Shown: positions 47,201 through 60,100 of the stretch, piece after piece
How positions within the stretch are numbered: position 1 is the first letter of the stretch
Layout: each line of letters opens with the position of its first letter
Origin: Larus michahellis
Lineage: Eukaryota > Chordata > Aves > Charadriiformes > Laridae
DNA length: 64,000 nucleotides
Direction of reading: 5' to 3'
NCBI RefSeq assembly: GCF_964199755.1
Contig: NC_133898.1
Coordinates: 132,170,553 to 132,234,552, forward strand
Translations under genes and position numbers: made by a program
Notes under the pieces: generated by a model
What the model saw: the letters and a program-made list of their open reading frames with translations, nothing else
Databases searched by the model: none
What the model was told of the DNA's origin: nothing

Positions 47201-47945
47201 AAGAAAATACCGTTCTCTGTCATAAATTAAAAGAAGGGAGAGCTGAAGTGAAATGAACACTTGGTCATTTGATGCTTAACCCCCAGTTCCACGCAAACAA
47301 ATGGGCTGCAATAAACCTCATGTGGAAGGTTGCTGAGGCCTATAATTTTACATCTGGAGAGGAAGCATATGTGCAAAAAGAATATCCAGTGTTAAATAAC
47401 TAAGGGTGGTTGGAGTCTAACCTGAAAGATAGTATTTGATGTAGCCATGGCAAGACATTTTGAAGAGGAAAGAGCATCAATATACAGCTCGCTTTAGCAG
47501 TAAATTGTGAAGTATTCCTACAGGCTGTCACGTTATCCCCATTTTAAATGCAGCAATCTTTTCAGCAGGTGAAATTCAAACCATCTTTGAAGGAATCTGA
47601 GGGCTGCAAGGGCATGTACAGAGGTTACTGTAATGTCATAATACTCAATTTCATCTGCTCTTCCATCTCCCAACCACTTAGTATTCTAAAATGCTTCAGC
47701 ATTTCTTTGTGGTTACCTTTCAGTTTTTACTGCTCTATGTAATCCTCAAACCTGGTCTTAGTCCCTGTCCACTCACTTCCTAGATTGTGGGGAAAATTTT
47801 GAACAGAACAGTGTTACTGTGGATCCCTACGGGATTCCCCCAGTGGCCTCACTCCACTGAAAATGCCAAATGTCTCCTCCAAATGCTTCCCCAAACATCC
47901 AACAAGACAACCATCCTGTTTAATGCATGGCAGTGTCACTTTTTA

Positions 47946-48141
47946 AAGTACTTTGAGGGTGGCAGAGCCCTGGCACAGGCTGCCCAGAGAGGTGGTGGAG
48001 TCTCCGTCTCTGGAGACATTCGAACCCCGCCTGGACACGTTCCTGTGCCACCTGCTCTGGGTGACCCTGCTCTGGCCGGGGGTTGGACGGGATGATCTCC
48101 AGAGGTCCCCTCCAGCCCCTGCCAGTCTGGGATTCTGTGAG
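47946..48141 (+). mobile_element. CR1 3' fragment
   Basis: GC-rich CR1 subfamily 3' end: TGCCCAGAGAGGTGGTGGAG, CCGGGGGTTGGACGGGATGA, ending GGGATTCTGTGAG. Confidence 0.88.
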
Positions 48142-50599
48142 GGCAGGCCTCTCTGTCCACCACAGCTTAGGTAAGGGCCAGCATCTGCTGCAGGGGTCAA
48201 GAGCCCGCCATGGTCACGAGGAGCTGGAGAGAAACCTGACAACGTTGGCCATGGTTTTCCTATCCTTTTATCTGGTTCTGTCTCACCCAGCAATCACTAG
48301 GATTGTTTCTGTTTATGTTTAGTCTATGTTTAAAAAAAGGCTTTATTTGAATAACTGTCTTTTGTTACCTGCTTCTGAAGAAAGGCGGGAGGCTTGCTTC
48401 TGAAGCTCTTGCTTCTTGCACTTTTTAAAAACAAATGCCTCTGATATTTAGAAGACCTTTGCGCATAACTCAGCTGGATTTTGGACCTGATACAACATGC
48501 ATAAAAAGGGACACTGCACTAATTAATGTCTCAGTGGAGCTGTGTAGCTGCCCAATATAACTGCCACCACCCCCCCAATCTCAATGTTAACCCTGCTGTA
48601 TTTTAATTATGAAAATGACCTACTTAATTTTGAAGACAGCTGGCCTTCAGAGTCAAGCAACACTCTGGGAAATAATGCCACGCTTAGTGTTGGTTTCACG
48701 ATGAGCATCAGAGTCGTGAAGTGTCCCAAGGTGATGCCAGCGCTCCAGCCGTATGCTCATCATGCAGGTCACTGGGCAAGTACTCCGGACCAGGTTGCCC
48801 CAAAAGCTGGCCCCAGGCCCTGGCCCCGCTCCTGAACATACTGCAGCTGCACAGTGAAACATCCCAGTTACAGATAACATTACTGCAGGGAAAATGACGC
48901 AGTGGAAGAGCCTGCCTGGCGAAGGCATGGTGTCCTCACCAATGGAGGTTTGAAAAAAGAAGCTGGATGTATTCCATACCAATATAGCTATATAGCTATG
49001 TGCGTGATGTGCTGCAGTGCCTTCGCTCCCATCGGGCTGTTTCAAGCCGAAAGGAATGACAAATTGCTGCTGTTGTCTCTGCATAAGGTGCGTCCCCTGT
49101 TTCACGCTTCCTCAAACCTTGACAGAACAGCTCCATTTTTTTTGACATTCTGGCACCATTAAAACAGCTTAAACATCTCTAAAACTACAGCACCGGATAA
49201 CTTGCAGTGAAGGATGCTAAGTAATCTGAAAAGCTCTCTGAATTATTATTATTATTGGCTTTCAGCAATTCATGGACAATGGGGAAATCATTGAGGATTA
49301 AGAACATAAAAAAACACCAAAACAACCCTCCAAACAACAAGATATTCACTCTCCTCTGCCATGAAAAAAAAAAAGGAAACAAAACTCTAATGTTGTGCCA
49401 GTATTTAAAGAATTAAAAGCTGCGTGGTCAGTGTAAGTACAGGTTATCAGTCTGAAATCTCCCAGGCAAACCAACAGAACAGTTGACATTAAAGGATATC
49501 ATAAGTAAAACCAACCAATGTGGCTTCACAAAGAACAGTTTCCTGTAAACATTATTTTTTTAATTAATTACAAGTCCGGGTTGGTAAAAGTAGCTACTGA
49601 CATTGTAAACGCATTGCTCTTGGCCCCACATGCTATACAAATATTGGTGGAGCACATAAAATGCTAGTTAGTAAATGACTGTAGATAAGGATTTGTCCTA
49701 GAGAATCCCAGAGTCTGCAGCTATTCGGCTTTTTTATCAAGAACGTTCATGAATTTATAAAACAATCGCAAAGAAAATCCACAGATTAAAAAAGCTGATG
49801 ACAAATGAAAGCAATGAAGACTGACTATACAACAAAGTTTTCTGGAAAAGTTTCTCAACAAAAAATACAATTATTAAGGTCTCTGCTAGAGTAACTCTGT
49901 GAAATATTGCATAATTTTTTAGAAAGGACAGATGAGCTCATCATGTGCTGTCTCCCTTAAACCCTGTTAACTTGAATTCCTAGAAACAAAATAAATGGGC
50001 CCTCAGATGCATTTTCAGAACAACTAAAAAATGTGCTTTGGAGGGTAACTCACAAAATGAATGTAAACAGTATAATGAAGCAGTGGGTGAGGGAAAAAAG
50101 AGGTAGCTAAGAGCAGAGTAACCTTATCATTGTATTCTACGAAAACCAGACTATTACAGAATACCGCAGTTGGTTCCTGGTTCCTCCCTCTGGACTTAAA
50201 AAGCCAAAAATACACCGAGATCAACATATATCAGCAAAGAACAAGAACAACAACAAAAAAAGAAAATAAAAGAAAAACCTATTTTGACTGAGACTAGCAA
50301 GTGTCTTTAGCTCATACAGCAAATTATGTATGGAGTTAATTATGACTACAAATATGCAGGAAGAAATTTCTGATACCATAAAGCTATTTAAGTTACCAGG
50401 ACTAAGCAATATGAGATGCAGAATCTGAAATTAAAAAAAGTTCAAATGAGAAGACACGTCATTTTTAGTGTAATTAAGCACAGGAACAAGTATCGAGTTC
50501 TAGTTGGTCTCTTTTATCACTCCCCCCCCAAAAAACCCCTGGATCTCTTGCTAAATACGTACTCGCTCAAATACAATTTATAAGAGAAAGGCCAAATTT

Positions 50600-51538
50600 G
50601 CTGGGGCAATGAGTGGAGTCTGTCAAGGATGTGAGTTGGCACCAGTATCTTCATCAATGATGCAGACAGGGGGGCTGCATGCAGGTATGCAGATGACACC
50701 AAACTGTGTGGTGCACCTCATTACCTGCAGGGAAGGGATAACATCCAGAGGGACCTTGACAGGCTTGAGGAACAGGCACATGCGAATGTCATGGAGTTCA
50801 AGAAAGCCAAGTGCAAGGTCCTGCACGTGGGTCAGAGCAATCCTCAACATCAATGCAGCCTGGGGGATGAGTGAATTGAGGGCAACCCTTCGGAGAAGGA
50901 CTTGGGCATACCAAAGAATTGGACACGAGGCATCAATGTGCGCTTGCAGCCCAGAAAGGCAATCATATCCTGGACAGCATCAAAGGAAGCACAGCCAGCT
51001 GGTGAAGGGAGGTGATTCTCCCCCTCTACTCTGCTCTCATGCTGCCCTGTCTGGAGGGGGCACTGTGTCCAGCTCCGGGGGCACAAGACAGACATGGACC
51101 TGTCGGAGCGGGTCCAGAGGAGGCCACGAAAACAATCAGAGGGCTGGAACACCTCTGCTGTGAAGAAAGGCTGAGAGAGTTGGGGGTGTTCAGCCTGGAG
51201 AAGGGAAAGCTCCAAGGAGACCTTACTGCGGCCTTTCAGTATTTAAAGGGGGCTTATAAGAAAGACGGAGAGAGACGTTTTACCAGGGCCTGCAGTGACA
51301 GGACAAGGGACGATGGTTTTAAACTGAAAGAGGGGAGGTTTAGATTGGACATAAGGAAGAATTTTTTTACAATGAGGGTGGTGTAATTTGCCCAGAGAAA
51401 CTGTGGATGCCCCATCATTGGAAGTGTTCAAGGTCAGGTTGGACAGGGCTTCAACTGAAAGATGCCCCTGCCTGTGGCAAAGGGAGTAGACTAGATGGTC
51501 TTTGAAGGTCCCTTCCAACCCAAACCACTATGATTCTG
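50600..51538 (+). mobile_element. CR1 LINE, 5'-truncated, decayed
   Basis: Starts in the reverse-transcriptase palm (GVCQGCELAPV; then a broken YADDTKLCG equivalent) and runs through the C-terminal blocks ([20 protein letters not shown]) to a CTATGATTCTGTAG end. Multiple frameshifts. Confidence 0.9.
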
Positions 51539-52083
51539 TAGGGCAGAATTTTGACCTGAATTTGCAAAATGTTAGGCTAACTGAAGCCTTAACAATGGAT
51601 TGAACAGTAGACTCATGGGTGCTTGAACCTTAAATCTTAGCACAGTAAGCTGTAATACAATTAGCTGGTTTTATATATTATTTATAGACCCGGATACACA
51701 TGATGTTATGAATTCCCCAACTAAAATATCTTTTTTGAGACTAACTTTCCCCACGCCTTCAGAGCAGCAGAGCGTTGCTGCAGTCATACTGGGTAGCCAG
51801 CCTTAGTCCATCTACAGTAGGATGCAGGTGCTCCTGAACACATCACGCTCCTCAAAAGCAGTGGACTGCACTGGTGGAGCAGTGCCACCACCTTTTACCA
51901 CCTTGATCCAATCCAGCAAACGATCTGCTGTAATGCTGATGGAGCACGAACATGTTGGATAATGACTTTTTCCACATGCTGCGTTATGTGGGGATGTATG
52001 TTGTAGATGTAACTCTAAATAGGACTCTAGACTGAAATCCACTAAGAAAAACCTCTAATTTGTGGGTTTATCATGTTGCCCAT

Positions 52084-52180
52084 AAGGGACATGGTTTAGT
52101 GGTAACTTGGCAGTGCTAGGTTAATGGGCAGACTTGATGATCTTAAAGGTCTCTTCCAACTAAACTGATTCTACGATTCC
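52084..52180 (+). mobile_element. CR1 3' stub
   Basis: About 95 bp of CR1 3' end (GGACATGGTTTAGTGGTAAC, TTGATGATCTTAAAGGTCTC, ending GATTCTACGATTCC), just beyond the probable ZNF512 poly(A) site. Confidence 0.85.
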
Positions 52181-52394
52181 ATCTATTGGGCTGGAACACA
52201 GTAAACGCGTGTGGTCAAAGTACAGCTGTGTAGAGTAGAGTGCTGAGGAGAAACGGTGCAGACAACTGAACTGCATGTCCAGAGCATGCAGGACAACGAA
52301 GTGGGCAGACTGGGGTGTCTTGCGCAAGTTGGGATGGTACCAGGAACACTACACACCAAACAGACAAGAAACCACATTCGCGCACTGGTGACAT

Positions 52395-54194
52395 TTTATT
52401 TTGTTGTCTTCTGATCTTGCCCCTCTTACCGCAAACCTTAATACACCCTGCACAGAAGTCCACGTATTTATACCTTCAGCGCAGCACTGCATCCAGTGAC
52501 AGCTGGTTCCAAAAGGCAGCGTGACTACTGCACGTAGATCACCATGGAGTACTGCACGTTGCCTCACTACCACGCAGGTGTTAACCCCCATGACAGACAG
52601 ACCATGCTCAGCTGGGGTGTGCTTTGCTTATTACATGAGACAGACAGTTCTGGAGAACACCCTGGCCACCCAACGCTTCCCACTGCCCGGGCCAACGTGA
52701 TTATTCTGGTAATAACACCTATGTATAAACTCACCTGTTCACCAGGCACTGCAACGGCTTCCCTGTGAATTTCAGCACCGGCGACTTTGCTAGATAGTGA
52801 GAATTCACAGGGAGGTAACGTGGAGCCAGCTGCCTATTTTCTTGCCTGCAAAACTGCAATTTTGCAACTTCCTCATACAGTGGGTCTTTGGATAAGAAAT
52901 TCTGGAGAACCCATCCTCTGAAAGACAGAGTAGGACTGCCTGTGCTGCGGCTTCGTACTAGCTTCTATGATATTTGCTGCATTTATGGAACACAAGAAGA
53001 TACTCCCTATAATCCAGAGTTCATGCCAACACGTGACTTAAAATAATGAACCCTCTTCTTTTAACCTTTTCCACACATGGAAGTCACTGCCAATATACGT
53101 CATTCACAGAAACGAAGCAGTATTGAAAAGAAACAGGTGAAAGAAGACAACAAAGGTGGCGTCTACAGTGCAGAAAAAAGGACACTATGGGAGCGTGGGC
53201 ATGACAAAGAACAACACACCAGCAAGGCAGGCCAATGGAACCTGGGTTTCAGCAATAGCAAGACTGCTTTTGTAGGTATGCGCTGTCTTGCAGCAAGTTT
53301 GTTTCCCAAGCGAGTCTGAAACAAACGGTCTTCAGAGAGCCCACAAACGCCATCTTATTACATTAGCTACTGGGGGGGTCTCTGAGAGGCCAGTGAATCT
53401 CCAAAAGGCTGGAGAGCATTTATTCCTCACTGGGCTGGAAGACCCTCTACATACATTCAATGCCCAGTGCTACAGAATACAGATGTTGGGGGTATACTGG
53501 GGTCCTGACACGGGCAACAATGATGTCCCATCACTTCCAAGCAGACCAGAGCTCAGGTGCTACTGTCTGGTGCTGAGCCTAAACATCAGTGTATGAAGTA
53601 GACAGTGCCTTGTGCAAGAGACTGGAGCACATGCTAGGAAGGTATTTGCTCTTCTGTGGCAGCCTTGCTGACAACAGACAGGACAGTTACAGGGCAAGCT
53701 AAAGCCTTTGTATTCTGCACAGTGCTGTTTAGTTTGTGTGCGTACTGTGCAAGAAAGGATTCCCCCCTTAAAGAGACTTAAACACTGGGCTAATCAGTCC
53801 CTTATAGGGAGAACTGCTAAAAAAGAACCCTGATCTCACCCATCAGAGGAAGATGACAAAACAGACAGCTGCTGTACTGGAAACCACTAAACAAGGAACT
53901 AATGTGACCCAAACTGAGACTGTAACCAGAACAAGAACTACACTGGGTACACCACTAGTGCCACTGTCCAAGGGAACTACACCAGGAGGGGCAGCCTGTG
54001 TACCACAGCTTTGGTTTGAAGTCTCTCACAATGGACCAGAGGCAAGTTTCAAAATCAAGGTCACCAAGTCGAATGGAGTCACAGTCCAAAAGACATTCAG
54101 TTGCTTGTATTAGTGCTGTGGGTTATGAGCCAGACAGAAGTGGGGCTTGTAACTGAAAAGCTTTAGGATTACTCCTCCTCTTCTTGTAGGGTTT
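52395..54194 (-). other. ZNF512: Probable ZNF512 3' UTR with poly(A) signals
   Basis: Reverse-strand AATAAA occurs at 52395-52400 and at 53419-53424, giving 3' UTRs of about 1.8 or 0.8 kb. No coding exon on this strand was recognised after the stop. A plus-strand 86-codon open frame (53853-54113) lies opposite it. Confidence 0.5.
53853..54113 (+). other. 86-codon open frame antisense to the ZNF512 3' UTR
   Basis: Starts with ATG at 53853 and ends with TAG. The first half is Thr-rich (TQTETVTRTRTTLGT). The second half (LWFEVSHNGPEASFKIKVTK) resembles no family I can name. No splice sites or promoter identified. Probably chance. Confidence 0.2.
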
Positions 54195-57100
54195 TTACTT
54201 CCGGCCTCGCTTGCGGCTGTTTTTTGGAAATTCGTCTCTCTGTGCAACTTGGGGCTCCCTCTCCTCACTACTCACACTCTCATTGTCCACCCGTCGTGGA
54301 CGACCTCTCTTACTTCTCCTCATTTTTTCAACTCCTGCAGTGGGGACCTTCTTGGTAGCCAGCATCCCAGTTCTCTTCTTTTTGCCCCGGGTCAAAGGAC
54401 GTTTCTTCCGTTGCTTCCTCTGCTCTTCTCTTTGCCGGATTTTCATTAGCTTCTCAAAGCTTTTGGTGGTAGTCGTATTCACATCAAACCAATCCTGGAG
54501 GGTTTAGAAGGCAACAGGTTGGTACCGATGGTGGAAATACCATATAAAGCCTATCAGTGCTTATAATAAAGCTGCCTTGTGGGACAAGGGTTTCCTGAAA
54601 CGTGCGATCTGGAAAGGCAGCTGCCTAACAAAGCTCTGTTCTTCGATGTTCCTCCTCAAGTGTCACTCTGCCTCAGAGGATTCAGATTTGATTTGGCAAT
54701 TGCCTGGCTAAAGGCACGGGAAATGCTGAAGAGCCAAACTGAGCAGCAGCAGCTTGGGACAAGACATGTGACATGACACAACACTTGCTCCCCAGACCAA
54801 CACATAGGACCAGCTATGCTTAAGCAAATCGAAGGCCACTCGAGTTCAGGATCCCATTCCCAGCAGTGAGCAAGGCAAAAATAAAACAGGGCAAGCATGC
54901 ATCATTTCCTTCCCAAGACACCCTCCCCACCTCCATCAATCTGGGGTTCGAGGACTTCCATTCTGCCTGCCTTACCTCAGCATGCATGGAGTTGATGTGA
55001 TACTTGACCCCACTCTCTGACATGAACTCCTTCTCACACAGGAGACACTTGTATTTACCAGCAACAAAGTCACCCTGGCACCAAAACAAAAAAATCCATC
55101 ACCAATTGCTACCTAGAAGGCTGATACACCTATATATTATATTTTAATTTTGCTCAGACATAACCCAGCAGTAAGAAGCAGAAACTCTTACTCATACCAG
55201 ACAATGCTTTAGCTACAGGAACACTGACATTATTGACCAGTTACGCCCACAAAGCACAGGACTGCTCTGCGCGATGTTACAGTGTCTCCAGCACTGTACC
55301 TGGAAAAAATGCTCTTGTAGCTGTGAATCTAAAGGTAGGACTGCAATTTCATTAAAATGCGTGCCATTAAGATGGTTCCTCTCCTTGCCTCAAGCAGTGT
55401 TTGCAATGGCAGCCCCATTAGCACATAAGGAAGCACTCAAACTGTGAGGAACGCGGATTAGCAGATGTCAGGACAAAAGCTTGAATAAGAAGATATCTGA
55501 CGGACAGCGACAGTCAGGCTATTAGTATAAAAGATAATGAGTACAGAAGGCTACGAACCAAAGTACACGTGCCAAGGTGAGATTTGAGTCCTGAGACACT
55601 GCCATATACAGATTCACAACCCTGAAACAGTAAAAAAACGTGCATGTCAGCAAAACACCAGTAAGAAATCACTTCTTCCTACACAAGAAAGTCTTACTGT
55701 CTGGAAGACAATTCCAAAAGGGATAAGAGGGGTCTGCCCTGCTCGTGCATCTGGTGGCACAGAGCAGAAGTACCGCATCTGACATCAACGGTCTCAGTCA
55801 GAGGCCACTTTACAGGCCCACCCCATGTGGAGCTTTAGGCATCCGTCTCGGGATACTACATCATGCTCAGCCAACAGCCCAGACCCGAAACAGGAGGTAG
55901 GTGCAACACATGCTTCTGGGTTACTGGTCAGTGAAATAGGACAGTTGCTTTCTGGGGACAGTTCCATATACAACGTTATGTTGCAATTCTTATACTCGGA
56001 AATGACGCAAGTCTGAAAACTGCGGAGAGAGTGCTGGGGGTGATGTAGGGCAGGGGGAAGGCATTGTCTCTACACCAAACCCAGATGGAAGCCACCACTG
56101 ACCCTCGGCTATCCAGCAGTGTGCATCACGTGCATCACACTTACCATAGTTTCCACCAATGAGGCCATTTCTTCTCACTGGATCTGACTGGTGACTGCTA
56201 TGTGGGATTGTAAGAAATTAAGTGCACGTGCATAAGCATCCCTAGACCAGGATGACTGTGCCATGCATGTCTTCTGTAGCCCATTTCCAGCTTTCAAAAA
56301 AAAAACCTCAAGCGCTGTGCCAGACAAAGTCCCTCTACTCTTACATTTCCATCTCTACTCCTCCATTCTTCTATAATTACATTCAGTACACTGCTGGACA
56401 AGCAGGGGCCTGTCATTTTTCCACTGCTCAAACTTTCAAATGGACTAGCTCCCAGCTGGATGTGAAAGTTGTACCAGTCTGACACCAAGTTACTGGCTCT
56501 GAAGTGGACAAACACATCCCCAGCGGGATCGTCCCTAAAGCAACAGTCCAAGCAGGGTCTTGGTTACACTAACCAACCATACTGAGATGGAGCAGAATTT
56601 GTCTCCCTCAGAGAGACAAACTGCAGTTTCAAGGCTGTGGAAAGCTGTTGGCTCGTACAGACGAAAACTGTCCCCCTTGAGGCTTCAGAAACACTTAAGG
56701 ATTACCTGATTTGGGCAGTGGACTCTTCGGTACATCTTTATCTCCGTTTTCCATTTGCACAGCACATCTTGACTAAACGTGGGCAGTCCAGGACGAGTAT
56801 ATTTCAGCTGAGATAAAGAGATGGAATTGAAAGCTGGAAACAATGTTGGCTACGCATAGTGCCAAGTATGTCCCTTCCTCTCCCAGGCTGAGACACAGAA
56901 GTGGTATTTCTTCTCCTATTTTAACGGACAAACTCTTAATAACCAATCTTTTCCCATCTCACTGACTCTCTACATAACTGAATCTGGAAAACTCCCACAA
57001 TACCAGAATCCAAAACTTCCCATAACTTTGACTAGAACAATTCCTCTAGATGTACTTGTCCCATTAGAAGCATAAATCATCCTTTTCTCTTGGGTTTCCC

Positions 57101-60100
57101 TTACAGCCTAAAAGATGCTCTTGGAAACTCTGAAGCCTGAAAAAATACGAAATATCACTGCATGGTAGCAGTGATGTGCAGCCTATGACCTGTGAGCAAC
57201 ATACTGCCTATAACTGCCTTCGTTACTTGTGCCCACTGAAAATTACAGCAATAGGACCTGAAAGTCATTATAGCCTGCCTGGATAAAATACTTACACCAC
57301 AGCAATTGCTACTGTAGCAATACTGTAATCTAAGACCAGAGGAGCAAAACCTGACCCCTCCCACAAGATATTACTTCTTCAATATTGCTTTCCACAGGCC
57401 ACTAAACACTGGCAACACTGGGTGGATGCCAGTGCAAGACTCGTCTGATGTGAAGAAAAGACTCAAACCCTGTACAGCGTTTTTAAGGCCTCGTACCTTC
57501 CGGTCATCTGGAATCAAGTCCTGCAGAACTTTTCTCTTGGGCCACTCTTTGGCCAGCTCTTCTCCAGCTAGCTCATGGAGATAGTAGATGGCCACCTTTG
57601 CAGATCTCCTCTGAACTCTGCCTGCATTATTTGGCTCCCGTTTTATTTTCTTCAGGCTCTCTGTTCTCCTCTCCTCATGGAGGAAAGTGACCTGCAATGA
57701 AGGCCAAAAAAGGTGTGCCTCCTTCACCAGCTCCTACTTCAGTTACACTAAATACTGTGAATAAATGCCTCACAAAAATGCTGCTGCAGCTGCATTTCAC
57801 TGTCACATACATAGGACAGAAGTGCATCCCACCAGCGAGACAGACCCCCAGATGTACCCAGGGGGGTCACAGCAGTAAGGGTCAAGCAGAGAGTGTCATG
57901 CAGCCACTGGTCTTGAAAGGATATCACATCATTTGCCAGAAAACGATCATGGACAACAAGCATAGTACTGTCTGTTCTGCTCCATGTTGACTCTTTTAAG
58001 AGCAAAGAAAAGCATCTGAAGTTATACATGTTAGCATCATTCTTCCATGCAGCAAAAGTCAGGCTGGGGAAAGTTTACTGCTGCAATGGTGACTTATTGA
58101 AAACTTCATCCCAGTCACAGAACAGCAACAGCTGTTGTTAGAGGCAAAGTATCAAGGACAGAATACTCCAGAGAGACAGAAAAACGCAAAGATTTGCTAT
58201 CCCTAATTACCCACCCAAGCAGCAGACAAAAACCTACACGTGCCTCAAGTCCGAATGGCTGAAGTACCACCACACTATCCTGATAACTATGGCAATTTGC
58301 ACTTACCGGCCCATGCTTAGATCGGAGATGGTAGACAAGTCCTGCCTTTGATCTGTATGCTTTTCCACAGTGATGGCACTTCATAGCCATTTTCTCCAGC
58401 TCAGAAGCAGCCTTCCCACATTTTTTAACATGATATAGGTATCCCATTATGCTAGTGAAGCTGCCTGTGCAGCCCTGTCAATGCAGAAGAAAAATGCATG
58501 GAAGAAAAACACTCCCCAAGCGATCACAAAACCACTGTGTACAAAATCCATAGTTTTCCGACCAAAGCAATACGACTTTTCCTGCCAGATCAGAGACAAT
58601 CACATAGTAAACTTTAATGTTAGTCTATTCAGACAGAGAAAATCTGGGACAAAGAATTGGCTGCAACTGGGAGAAGCTGTTTCTTAGAACTTCTTTGCAG
58701 GCAGTGGGCAACAGAAAATTTCAATATATGAAATGAAGAAGCAAGATGTTATATAAGGATGCACAAAATGGAAAGATTTTTCAGATAGAAAAGGAGGAGC
58801 TGGGCAGAAAGAGAGGAAGGTTTTATACTTGGTTGGCTGGTCAAAATCTCTAGAATGCAGAGATATTAGGGTGATGGTAAATAAAACTTTCAGCTATTCC
58901 TAGGACGCTGCAGCAGAGGACAACAAAAACCACTATGGTTCCTGAGGATGTCACTTACTAGAATGTCTCCTCATCCTGAATTCAGTGATCAACTTGATAC
59001 TGAGCAGGAAACAGGCCAAATCAAACATGGCCTGTTTGATCAGGCCATGTTTTGCATCAGCAAGTTTTTAACGTTCTTATATGTATCCATCTGCTCTCCA
59101 TCCCCTTCTCTAGCTGTGGCCAATCTCAAGATTTTCAAAAACCACAGACAAACTCACACAATTAATTACACATAAAAACATCTTCCCAGCTATCACAAAC
59201 AACTAAGGAAAAAGCAGAAGTACACATTAATAAAATACTTCTGGTGCACACAAGAAACAATCCAGTGTCCTCTCAATCCCCCTTGAAGACACCAACAGAT
59301 GAAATACTCAAAGAGCTCTAGCTGACCCTGCTTGAGCGCTGGGGTTGAACTAGATGACCTCAGAAGTTCCCTTCCAGCCTTACCAATTGTGTAATTCTGT
59401 GAACAGTTTATAATACTGTTGCAAAGTAAAACGGTTATCCTTTAACTTCTTCCTCCCTGACATCTTCCACTGAATGCATTATAAAGTCACGCCTTTACTG
59501 AATCTACCTTTACACATTTAGTTTAAAGAAGCCATTTAAAAAAAACTGTAATCAAAAATAAAAACTCCACTTTAATCACCCTAGTTATCCTCTCTAAAAG
59601 AGTTCAAATGAGGATCAGACAGTAACTGAAAGCAGGAGAATGTCACCTGATGAGTTATGTGTGAAGCCCTAAAAACTTCTAGTTGAGCTAGTTTATGTTC
59701 ACCAGACTCCTACTTCGTTTAGTCATGAGGTTCTAAACAAGCATCTGTCATTCCAAAATTAATTCTCCATGCTTAGTGCTTCACAAGTGTTTAGAGGAAA
59801 TTCTCCAGGCATCCTGATGCTTTCTTGGTAAGACAGCATCCCACCAAAGTCCCTCAAGAGACTACTACACTTGAAAGGGGAAGGCGGTAACATCAGGCTC
59901 ACCCGTGACAAGCCATGGGACGACATGCCAACGTTTGAGGGACGGAGTGCTATCAAGGGCCCCCAGCCTGTTGCTCGGAGACATGCTGGGTACACTGGAG
60001 CACATTTGAAGTCGTATAAAGACGAGGCAGGGGCTCCTGAGGTAACAGGAGACAACAGGAAACACCAGTGTCCTGGTTTGAGGTAAAACAGAATCAATTT

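Larger units (their letters stand above)
34057..52083. other. FNDC4-ZNF512 intergenic region
   Basis: About 18 kb without a recognised host gene. Besides the listed satellite, CR1 copies and the 281-codon frame, the stretches 34.06-35.4, 35.8-37.2, 38.2-40.9, 43.2-45.0, 47.2-47.9, 48.1-50.6 and 51.5-52.1 kb contain nothing I can name. A very diverged CR1-like 3' end may lie at about 48895-48985. From 48.3 to 50.5 kb the sequence is A/T-rich. Confidence 0.6.

Noticed and set aside
34057-52083. GCKR in its mammalian position
   Set aside because: No SIS-domain-like reading was seen in any frame long enough to judge; small diverged exons could be missed, so absence is provisional.
55800-55870. 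Minus-strand reading [11 protein letters not shown] as the missing ZNF512 finger exon
   Set aside because: Only a loose resemblance, with no acceptor or donor in the right phase.
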